A model generated the notes under the pieces. That model saw only the letters and a list, made by a program, of their open reading frames with translations, had not been told where the DNA came from and did not search any database. Positions 1 through 8,153 of a DNA stretch of 64,000 bases are shown one piece after another. Origin of the DNA: Margaritispora aquatica (Eukaryota > Ascomycota > Leotiomycetes > Helotiales > Discinellaceae); assembly GCA_007644065.1 (NCBI GenBank), contig VJWN01000009.1, positions 1,488,001 through 1,552,000 of the forward strand, in the 5' to 3' direction. Both the position numbers and the translations under genes were made by a program. The first letter of the stretch is position 1; every line of letters starts with the position of its first letter.

Positions 1-1408
1 GTGAAGGTCTTATAGAAACACAAATGTGAGGCAGCACTGTGCATCTTCTCCCAACCCAACCATCAATCACGGTTTGCTGGCTTGGAGGCTGGCTGAGCAG
101 CTGAAAATCTATTGTTAGGTTCAAACAGCGAATCGTGCGTTCAAGAGTTCTTGCTGGGATGACCTGGTCTACAAGACATTATCTCGAAGGACTGTGAGTA
201 ACTTATCTTCTCTGCTTGGTCCTGCATCGTTGATACCTAGCTCTGTAGCTTGCATATATATATTGCAACCAGACTAGCAGTAAATTGGGTAATTATACAA
301 GCATGAGGCTAAGAGTTACACTCTGGCTGGATTTCTTTTCCGCAAGCCATAAGTGATTGTGGGCGTGGCTGATCAGGAACCCCAAAACTTGAAATCTAGA
401 CAGAGTGACCTAGCTGGTATATTACTCATAGAAAATACTACTAGATATCTAAACAAGATACCTGTAGCCGGAAAAGACTACATTCCGAGAATTTCAACAT
501 GAGTCGTCGAATAGCCCCAGGGATTCTAGGTCTTTCAACGCTGCAAACCAAGAAACAGACCAATAGACATGTAAATAAATACTTTTATTTTATGCCAAAG
601 GTTCCTAAACTAGGTAATTATGTATCCGCGCTGAACAACTAGCACTCGATGAATATAGGCAACGAGGTACATTGTGTTTTGGATAGATGTTTGTAACACA
701 TCTACCAGTGCCTTCAAATTATTCACTAAGTAGATAGCAGAATTTCTTGCTTGCCTACTACGAAAGAACAAAGCACTAGAAAAAACAGTCTAGAGCCTTT
801 AAATCAGCAAAAGCAAATCAAGACTCTGCTTTTTCTTACAATGTGCTCCTTCAATATCAATGTAAGCAACAGAACTAACACCATAACTCGCACAGGCGGT
901 GATATGATCAACGCTTGAAGATCCTAAACTGATATGAACTATTCACGAAGGAAAGACATTGCCATCACCTGTCACACGATGAACTATTCGTTGTTTAGCT
1001 TGGCAGGCACTTGCCACACACCAAGCTTTATATGTCGCTCAAGTTACGTTTCCGAGAACTCTCTCAGATACCAAGAACACTTCTCGTTCTCGCTAGCAAT
1101 GACAAACACCGAGTCCTCGCTGTGAAAAGAACCAAGCTTTATATTTCCTCGGCTCAAGCTGTGCCGAACCAGCGAGGAGGAAACCACATCCAAAAACCCA
1201 CAATGGTCGAGCAAACCCCGCGGTGAAGCGAATGGCACCCCACTACGAAGGGACAACACGGAGATCTTTCAAGTTTCAAGAATTGTTAATTCATCTAGAT
1301 ATCCATTGTTGTCCGTAATACTCCCCTTTGATGCATTAACAACCTGAGATATCCTTCGCCTCTCAGAGTTTGAAGCCAAAAATCCAAAACTTTGCACCTG
1401 AAAGAAAT
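1..1408. other. Intergenic, no gene recognised
   Basis: No convincing coding sequence is seen; the open frames are under 75 codons and match no known family. A short phrase beginning accaagctttatat occurs at about 1020 and again at 1130 with diverged flanks. The right end is presumably the 3' flank of the fructose-bisphosphatase gene. Confidence 0.5.
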
Positions 1409-2548
1409 CTACTTGCAGAAAGACTTGACCTTCTCCATCTCATCGTAACTGCCCATGAAGATCCCTGATCTGTCATGGATGCTCTGTGGCACAACCTCCA
1501 TCATGCGCTCCATCTTGTTGTTGAGGGCTTGTCCACCGGCTATGACTGTGTTAGCCTCGAATCATTCAATCGGGGACAGAACTTACCATTTTCGAACACC
1601 ATTGCCATCGGAGCACACTCATACAAAATTCGTAGCTTTCCCTTTGGTGATTTCTTGTCTGCTGGATATGCAAAAATACCTCCATAAAGTAACGTACGGT
1701 ATGCATCAGCGACCATAGATCCGATGTATCTGGCAGAGTATGGCTTTCCTCCTTCCTCAGAGGGGAACTTCAGCGAGTTGAAGTAGTTCTTAGTGGAATC
1801 CTCCCAGTAGAGGGAGTTACCCTCGTTGACTGAGTAGATAGCTCTTTTCGCGGGCATGCGCATGTTTGGATGAGTGAGGATGAACTCTCCAAGAGCACTG
1901 TCCATGGTGAAGCCGTTGACACTTCCTCCCTTCATTGTAATAACCAATTGAGTGGAAGCACCGTACATAGTGAACCCAGCTGCAATGAGCTCGGTTCCGG
2001 GCCTTAGCAGATCCTCCTTAGTACCTGTTGACCCCTCTGCCAGTTTGTGAATTCCGAAGATTGTACCGACTGATACTCCTGCGTCCAGGTTGGAAGAACC
2101 ATCGATAGGATCACAAGCAACTGCGTACCGCGCATTCTTGTGTTCAGGAAAGAAGATTGCTTCCTCCTCCTCCTCGGACACTAGAACCGCGCACTTCCCA
2201 GACGATCGCATAGCAGCAATGAAGAGGTCATTGCCAATCACATCGAGTTTCTTCTGGTCATCTCCCGTAGTGTTGCTAGATCCTGCGAGACCAGTCAAGT
2301 TGATGAGGGTGGCTCTTCGGATGTAATATGCTATAGACTTGAAGGAAAATTGCAGGGCGTGGCAGAGCAGTCTAGAAAATTGTCAGCAGGCAGTAGATGA
2401 TAGCATTGACTCTCTAATGTACGCACGTAAAATCTCCAGTGGCCTCCTTGTGCTTGGTTTGCTCTTCTGTGAGAAATCGAGTAAGTGTGACAATATCAAG
2501 GTTAATCTTCTCCTCCTGCTGGACAGCGCCGGTTCCGTTGGAAGCCAT
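1409..2548 (-). CDS. fbp1: Fructose-1,6-bisphosphatase
   Basis: Hydrolyses fructose-1,6-bisphosphate to fructose-6-phosphate, the committed step of gluconeogenesis, in the cytosol. Three exons are read on the minus strand: 2548-2427, 2371-1587 and 1539-1409. The introns of 55 and 47 nt have GT-AG ends, and the joins stay in frame to give 345 residues, the normal family length. The metal-binding signature DPIDGSSNLD is present, as is the C-terminal substrate region (ARYIGSMVADAYRTLLYGG, then YECAPMAMVFENAGG across the second join). The start ATG at 2548 opens MASNGTGAVQQEEKINLDIV, continuing into the usual TLTRFL helix. A GC-rich stretch upstream (GCGGGG near 2669) fits the consensus of the carbon catabolite repressor CreA, which is known to control this gene in fungi; use of the site here is inference. 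Confidence 0.97.
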
Positions 2549-3599
2549 GATTGTTATGTGGGAGAAAGATTGATAGTTGATAGTTCAAGAAGGATGAGGG
2601 TATATATGTTCAAGGCAGAAGATATATGAAATGCCGTTGCTTGTTTCCACAACTACCTCGGGTCAAGGCGGGGTGGATTCCGAGAGTTAGTGAAGCTCCA
2701 AAGTAGGACGATATCCAATGGAAGTCACAGAGACACGAGGAAAGTAGTCTGAGAAAGTGAAGAGTGAGAGATGGAAGAAGTTTAAGAAACAAGTGGGAAT
2801 TGGACTTCTCTAATAAGGCTCGAATGTCATCACACGATGGGCTAGACGATAACTGTAAAGTCTGGCTATGACCGTGGATCCATAAGGGTAACTGAAGCTC
2901 CCAATAAATGCCCCGCGTTGACTCGGCATAAGACAGAAACATGGTGCTGGTGGGTTGCATGGCCATGCTTTGTCCGGATCGACCCCGCGCTAATATGACG
3001 GAGGAATGGGAGACGAGACAAGACGAAAGAGCTGGTGCTGTGTTTGGCGCTCTGTGCTGTGAGTGTGCTGTGAGGAGGGAGAGGACGGCAGAGCTGCGGC
3101 GGTCAAACCCCCATCCCATCCCATCCCATACAGTACCACCACTTAATCCCAATAATACCATGGAGAAGCTTCATGGACGAGTATTTTCCGGTCGGAATGG
3201 CAACCGCATTCATAATATTGTTCTGGATCCGCCGATAGATGAGTGAGGCTAGTGAGCGATAACTGATCTAGGGAATCCGGCGCATGCTATTCGAGTAGGG
3301 AGGTATTCCCCAGTGTTCCCTACCAAAAAGGCACGGGTGCAGTCGGGATACACAGATGCTGCTGACTAACCCAGGGAAAACATTACTGCGGATTGAAAGC
3401 CATGAATGTCAGGCATCAAATAAAATATCACATGATGAGCTCCCTCTCAACACGGTTAGCCTTTGAATCCGAAGTGGAGGCTCGGCTCTCTTAGCGCCAT
3501 TGTCCCACTTCAAAAGTTCGTGAAGAGCTTGCAGCTTTCAATTTTTCTTCCATCTTCACCAACGACCACCAACGACCACCAACCATGTGAACGACAATC
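2549..3599. promoter_or_regulatory. Upstream region of fbp1 and of the snoRNA host gene
   Basis: About 1 kb lies between the divergent fbp1 start and the snoRNA host gene. Open frames on both strands (2610-3161 minus, 2941-3246 plus) overlap one another, match nothing recognisable and look like chance. One CreA-type GCGGGG motif is at about 2669-2674. A short tandem of accaacg/accacc units sits near 3555-3585, just before the first detectable host-gene splice donor. Confidence 0.4.
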
Positions 3600-3681
3600 A
3601 CATCACTGCGGCTTTCGCAGTTGCAAATTACTTGATCATCGACCATTGCTGGTAAGAATACTCTGATTTCTATCCTCCCAA

Positions 3682-3768
3682 TCTTTATGATGACAAAATA
3701 CAACCGCAAACTAGAGTCTTTGACCTCACGGGGAATGAAACTTTTTGTAACACGTCAGTCTGATACAT
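3682..3768 (+). ncRNA. snR78: Box C/D snoRNA, snR78-like (25S Um2421 guide)
   Basis: Box C ATGATGA is at 3687-3693 and box D CTGA at 3760-3763. The guide CAAACTAGAGTC (3707-3718) is complementary to the 25S rRNA segment GACTCTAGTTTG. Applying the fifth-nucleotide rule from a degenerate D' box (TTGA) points to the U that yeast snR78 methylates (Um2421). It lies in host intron 1, close to the donor. The guide identity rests on remembered rRNA sequence. Confidence 0.85.
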
Positions 3769-3930
3769 ACAATTGGGACATTATCATTTCGCATACGTTA
3801 TCTGACGAACGTTTACTAATTGAAGCTTTAGCACATATTGATCGACATTTTGGGTAGCAATGCGCACTACTCCTTTCGCAGATCTGCATTTAATGGTAGG
3901 CATCAAATTTCTTCTTCCACCTCTCCCTCC

Positions 3931-4017
3931 TTGCGATGATGAACATTTGTGTGCTTTGCACGCTGGAAATTACCGACTGAAAATTCTTGATTATACAATG
4001 GCTAATTTCTGAGCTAC
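3931..4017 (+). ncRNA. snR77: Box C/D snoRNA, snR77-like (18S Um578 guide)
   Basis: Box C ATGATGA is at 3936-3942, D' CTGA at 3977-3980 and box D CTGA at 4009-4012. The guide AATTACCG (3968-3975) pairs with CGGTAATT of the 18S 530 loop. The fifth base from D' (A) faces the U after the GG, equivalent to yeast Um578 made by snR77. One extra A in the guide (CTGGAAATT against CTGGAATT) breaks the longer duplex, so pairing is 8 bp plus a bulge. It lies in host intron 2. Confidence 0.82.
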
Positions 4018-4146
4018 TCAACCCTTATCTTCAATACTGTTTCGTGTTTGCAGAGCTGCAGCTAACAATCATCAAGTAGGACCTCTGGACTAAGCTTCAT
4101 GAACGAAATGGTACGATCAATTCTCTATTTACTCTACTCAACACAC

Positions 4147-4243
4147 AACTGTCAAATGATGAAACGGCACTGGGCTCCGACACAGATGAAGGAGACGCCT
4201 ATTTGCGGCAGGCCTAGAAAACCTCGCCCACTGATTGCAGTTG
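4147..4243 (+). ncRNA. snR76: Box C/D snoRNA, snR76-like (25S Cm2197 guide)
   Basis: Box C ATGATGA is at 4156-4162 and box D CTGA at 4231-4234. A perfect 6-bp terminal stem is formed by CAACTG (4147-4152) and CAGTTG (4238-4243). The guide GGCACTGGGC (4166-4175) is antisense to the 25S segment GCCCAGTGC, and counting five bases from the degenerate D' CCGA falls on a C of that segment, as for yeast snR76. It lies in host intron 3. Confidence 0.85.
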
Positions 4244-4384
4244 TTAATCGATACTCTCAGAATACAATGGCCGTTTACATATACTGATTGTTTCCGATAG
4301 CAGTTTGTGCGCTTCGTCTTGCAACAGCATTGCAATCTTCCTGTTGCCATTTGGTAAGCTACAATTTTTTATATCCTACCTCCA

Positions 4385-4475
4385 CTTTTATGATGAGCAT
4401 TTTAGATGACGAGTCTGATCCGGGTAACCGATGTTGACACAATACAAATTAAACCATTCATGCCTACTGATCTGT
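4385..4475 (+). ncRNA. snR75: Box C/D snoRNA, snR75-like (25S Gm2288 guide)
   Basis: Box C ATGATGA is at 4390-4396, D' CTGA at 4415-4418 and box D CTGA at 4467-4470. The guide TTAGATGACGAG (4402-4413) is a 12-nt perfect antisense of the 25S segment CTCGTCATCTAA. The fifth base upstream of D' (C) faces the G equivalent to yeast Gm2288, the snR75 target. It lies in host intron 4. Confidence 0.87.
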
Positions 4476-4629
4476 TTCTTCTACTCAATTATGTTGTTAT
4501 TAGCATCCAGGCAATTGCTAACATATTTTTCAGACCTGCCAGATCGTTTCTCCCACGCTTCAGGTTCCCACCCAATGATGATTGATTTCCCAAGGTAAGA
4601 GTTTTCTGTCAGATTTTCTCAACCTGGTC

Positions 4630-4712
4630 AAGCATTATGATGACCTCGACCGACAACGACAAGCATATGTCCAAGCTTCGGCGGTGACGAGTCTGTCTTA
4701 ACTGAACATGCT
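4630..4712 (+). ncRNA. snR74: Box C/D snoRNA, snR74-like (18S Am28 guide)
   Basis: Box C ATGATGA is at 4637-4643 and box D CTGA at 4702-4705. The terminal stem is AAGCAT (4630-4635) with ATGCTT (4707-4712). The guide GACAAGCATATG (4658-4669) pairs over 12 nt with 18S nucleotides 25-36. With D' read as CCAA the fifth base faces A28, exactly the yeast snR74 target. It lies in host intron 5. Confidence 0.88.
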
Positions 4713-4865
4713 TTGTACCACAATATCATTTGGTTCACCTCAAGATCACCTGCTAACAAGCTTTTCCAGATTTCACCAATTCTTAGACCATCTTTACATC
4801 TCCACCTACTTCAAGCATATAACTGGTAAGACATCCTCTTTCAGCTTCCTCCCTCCCTTACTTCC

Positions 4866-4956
4866 CTTACATGATGATCAATATCACGACGGTCAACATA
4901 GCCACACGTTGGACTTTGATGAAATCGCCTTTGACAAGGCTGTAGATCTGACACCT
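4866..4956 (+). ncRNA. snR73: Box C/D snoRNA, snR73-like (25S Cm2959 guide)
   Basis: Box C ATGATGA is at 4871-4877, a C'-like TGATGAA near 4918 and box D CTGA at 4948-4951. The guide CACGACGGTC (4885-4894) is antisense to the 25S segment GACCGTCGTG. With a degenerate D' (CATA) the fifth base faces the first C of that segment, equivalent to yeast Cm2959 made by snR73. It lies in host intron 6. The guide in front of box D has no target I recognise. Confidence 0.82.
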
Positions 4957-5472
4957 TTTTTGTTTTTGTTTACTCATAACTGAAACCTTGAATTACTTTC
5001 AAAAGTTCGTCGCTGACTCTTTGCAAAGACGTTTAGTTTTTCACATTCTTGTGTTTCGCATGTGTTGAATGAGATCCTTGGTCGATCAGTGCCTCGTCCT
5101 GTTCAATCATTGGAAGGGCTTCATTGCCCATCTTCTCGGCCGCTTGACGGTCGAGTCATCTCTAAAGCTTGATGTGTACTTGTAGCAATTTTGGAGTAGC
5201 ATGATTGCATGCTTCGCGCTGTCAACTTGATTTTGTGGGATGTAGCATTCAAGATACTCAAATCCAATTCTTGTTCGAGTGCTAATCCCAACTGAATCAA
5301 CTCTCCCAAGCAGCGGATGATATCAACACCTAAGGTAATACAACAAGAACACTGGGTATACGGCAGACAAATCAACACCACCTCAACCTTCAATCCTACA
5401 AATTCCTTTCCACCCATCTGCTCAGTCCTCCATCTGCTCCTCCTCCTCTTCTACCTCTCACCTAGACCCTCA

Positions 5473-7296
5473 CTACCCCAACCTAACCCTCTTCCAAACC
5501 CTCACACACTCCTGCAAATCCATAGCCAAACTGCCCTCACCCACCCCATGCCCCACACTCCCGGCTACAATCGCAACCAGCAAACACGCATACGCGAAGA
5601 TCTCCTTGTTCTCGCTCAACAGCATGTAATCCGCCTTTCGCAGGCCGCCGTTCGTTACAAATCCCATCCATGTGTCGAGCATGCTCGCGAGTTGCGTGGT
5701 GAAGACTGGGTTGGTGAGCAGCTCGTACAGGAGGTGCGAGGTTGCTGTTTTGAGGTCCGCTGAGGGGGGGATGGGGAGGTGGAGGTTCGTGTTGTGGTCT
5801 GGTTTAGAAGTAGAAGTAGAAGCGGGTGGTGCGTCTGAGTCTGTAGTTTTGGGCTGAGATTCAGACTTAGAAGTAGATTCGTAATGAGAAGCCGATTCCG
5901 TCTTCAACCAAGCCAGCGCATGCGAAGCCACCAGACTCGCCTCCCACTTCGGGCTCTGTAACGCCTCACTGACCCTCTTGTCCCTCCTCTCCACGTCCCG
6001 CCTCTGCTTGGCCTTCAGGCCATCCACCCATGTCTCGTGATCGCGCTGCTGCCTCTCTCTGATGGCCGCGGCCTTCGCCGGGCCCGTCAGCGCGTTCTCG
6101 CGCATCATGTTGCGGCTGCTCTCGCGCATGCGGCGGAAGGACTCCTCCCGCTCCTCGGCGGCGTCGCCATCGTACGTGGTTTCCCACTCGGGCGTGACGG
6201 AGGAGGCGCAGAAGGAGAGGAGCACGAGGATCCCGCAGGGGATGGAGGGCTTGGTGGCGAATGTGAGGAGGGCGCTGGGGATCTTGTAGGACCAGAGGAT
6301 TGTGGTTGAGGTTGTCGAGATGGCTGTTAGGGCTGAGGCGAACCACGTCCCTGCGGTGGAGGGCGTGGAGGGCGTGATGAGGAGGTGGGTGATGGTGAGG
6401 GGCGCGAAGAGGGATGGGTCTGGGTCGTCTGGGATGGCGGTGATGAGGCCGTCAAGTCCTACTTGGCATCTGATAGCGGGTGGTTTGTCCTCAGGCAGTG
6501 GTGTGTATTTTGAGACCTTAGAATGTCGTTTGGGTTTGGTGTCTGAAATGTGTGATTTTTCCAGTATTGAGGATGTGGATTCTCTGTTCTCGGAGACTTC
6601 TTCCACAGGCTCTTTCTCTGTTTCTTCTTCTGAGACCGTTTCTGGAGGTGTTGGTAAGGGACCTTGTACCAAAACCCAGTAAGGAGGTAGACTTGTAGGA
6701 TCTCTCATCCCCCAATTTGACGACCACCTGACCGCAAGCGAGAGGTATCCATCCGAATCATCTAGCGGTGCAATGGTGAGAACAGGCTCATGACGATCTG
6801 GTGAGACCAGAAGAGCTGTTCCTGTAGGCACCCAAAGTCCACTCCCTCTCAGCATTCGAAACCCAGCAGCATCGGGAACCGCTCCAAGATCTAGAAGAAA
6901 AGACACCAGCTCCTCGAAACCTATCTCAGCTTGAGGTTGACGAAGCTGGTCCGAATAGTCGATCCTCTGGGTCTTGCTCCCCGTGTTATGTCGCATCCAA
7001 TTGAAAGTCGTCCATGTTCCACCTGGTAGATGGGATGGGTATTCTGATAGCCGCCAATACTCCTTGCTGTGCTCCTCTCGGTGAAGAGGGGCGATGGTGT
7101 ACCGTGGGAGCTCAACCTCGATGACATGGTTTACAATATCTCCTCTTGCAATACCGGCCAATCGTCCATGTCTTAACATACGTCGGACTTTTGCCAACGT
7201 GATCAGCGTAACGATGGTATTGTAGATGATGGGCATTACCCCTAAAACGGCAATAGGGACACCAAAATAGGTGATGATATCCGTTGCCGATGCCAT
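5473..7296 (-). CDS. Uncharacterised fungal membrane protein
   Basis: A single uninterrupted frame of 607 codons is read from the ATG at 7296; another in-frame ATG lies at 7332. I prefer 7296 because the protein then opens MASATDIITYFGVPIAVLGV, directly with the first membrane segment. A second hydrophobic stretch lies near residue 365 (KPSIPCGILVLLSFCASSV) and a third near the C-terminus (IFAYACLLVAIVAGSVGHG). The N-terminal half has a compact region of aromatic and charged residues (HLPGGTWTTFNWM, GLWVPTGTALLVSP), then an acidic Ser/Thr-rich linker. Between the later membrane segments is a charged, probably helical region rich in Arg and Glu. I do not recognise a catalytic motif or named family. 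The gene ends tail-to-tail with the snoRNA host transcript. Confidence 0.8.
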   Translation of the reverse strand: MASATDIITYFGVPIAVLGVMPIIYNTIVTLITLAKVRRMLRHGRLAGIARGDIVNHVIEVELPRYTIAPLHREEHSKEYWRLSEYPSHLPGGTWTTFNWMRHNTGSKTQRIDYSDQLRQPQAEIGFEELVSFLLDLGAVPDAAGFRMLRGSGLWVPTGTALLVSPDRHEPVLTIAPLDDSDGYLSLAVRWSSNWGMRDPTSLPPYWVLVQGPLPTPPETVSEEETEKEPVEEVSENRESTSSILEKSHISDTKPKRHSKVSKYTPLPEDKPPAIRCQVGLDGLITAIPDDPDPSLFAPLTITHLLITPSTPSTAGTWFASALTAISTTSTTILWSYKIPSALLTFATKPSIPCGILVLLSFCASSVTPEWETTYDGDAAEEREESFRRMRESSRNMMRENALTGPAKAAAIRERQQRDHETWVDGLKAKQRRDVERRDKRVSEALQSPKWEASLVASHALAWLKTESASHYESTSKSESQPKTTDSDAPPASTSTSKPDHNTNLHLPIPPSADLKTATSHLLYELLTNPVFTTQLASMLDTWMGFVTNGGLRKADYMLLSENKEIFAYACLLVAIVAGSVGHGVGEGSLAMDLQECVRVWKRVRLG

Positions 7297-8153
7297 CTTT
7301 GCTTTGGTCCGGTTGTCAATGTTCTTATTCACTTGGAGATACTCGCACTATGAACTCTAGAAACAGTCGTCCATATCAACAGTGAAGTTTGAAGATATGG
7401 AAGCCTGAAGGAAAGAAATACGTGACTCCCGAAAAGAAAAACGCCTGGAGATCTCAGCGCTCAGCCTTTCCAATCCTTGATGCAGGTACAGGAAGTTGAT
7501 CATTGGTTCGGATGTATTAAAGAGCACGAGCACGAACTCTCACCTCTCAGCCGCAGAGGAACGAATGAACGAACGAGCGAACCAACGAAGCTTCGTCCGA
7601 AAGTCTGGGGAAGTATTGGGAATACCATCGACAACTGTAACGCTGTGATGGCGAGGAATAACTCTAATAGAGGTGACTTCATGAGAGAAAAGTATATCCT
7701 CATTTTCGCCCTAAAATTGGGGCAAATCCACAATAAATATGTAGAAACCGGAATGTCGTCCTGCCTCCAGCCAGACGAGATGATGATGCAAAGGGCACAG
7801 AATACGAGAATCTTTGGAAACAATCCACTGAAAAGCGTCTGGGACTACTGGAAAGCCACTGAAACCACCCCAGCCAAGTCACTTGGCGAGATGAATTCAT
7901 CCACACCCCCCAGGCCAGGACATCCAGGGCTTCCAGGGCCTCCAAAGGGCCTCCAAAGGGCCTCCAAGGGCAACCCGCAGAGTCAGCATGTGCCTGTCAG
8001 CCTCCGGATCTGCAGAACCTCACTTCTTGTCTTACCGCAAAGAGAATCACAGCAGAGCCTTTTCCCTGACCTCTTCCTTTTCCTTTCATCTTCTCTTTCT
8101 CTCTTCTCCTTCCCTTTCGTTGTCGCTCTCCATGACAACATGAGTATACGATC
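7297..8153. other. Intergenic, promoter of the carboxypeptidase gene
   Basis: The region lies between divergent genes. A 255-codon frame (7477-8244) overlaps the carboxypeptidase start in another frame and shows no family resemblance, so I treat it as chance. A short imperfect tandem of gggcctccaaa units occupies about 7936-7972. A CT-rich tract (8040-8125) directly precedes the start codon, typical of fungal core promoters. Confidence 0.45.

Larger units (their letters stand above)
3600..5010 (+). ncRNA. Noncoding host gene carrying six intronic box C/D snoRNAs
   Basis: A ladder of short exons and introns is visible on the plus strand. Introns run 3652-3831, 3896-4053, 4111-4303 (or 4300), 4354-4533, 4595-4769 and 4826 to about 5005. 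Donors are GTAAGA, GTAGGC, GTACGA or GTAAGC, and several acceptors follow TGCTAAC or TACTAAT-type branch points. The exons between them are only 50-64 nt and share no continuous reading frame, so the spliced RNA seems noncoding. Every intron holds exactly one box C/D snoRNA. This layout resembles known noncoding snoRNA host genes; the 5' end, first exon and 3' end cannot be fixed from sequence. The last acceptor is ambiguous, with candidates near 5005, 5028 and 5036. Confidence 0.8.

Noticed and set aside
2610..3246. Overlapping frames of 183 (minus) and 101 (plus) codons upstream of fbp1
   Set aside because: They are antisense to each other, low in complexity and resemble no protein; the region behaves as a promoter.
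5195..5295. Possible snR72-like snoRNA (ATGATTG ... CTGA)
   Set aside because: Box C is degenerate, no terminal stem is clear, and the internal ATACTCAAAT segment overlaps the right rRNA region but cannot place the fifth base on the expected site.
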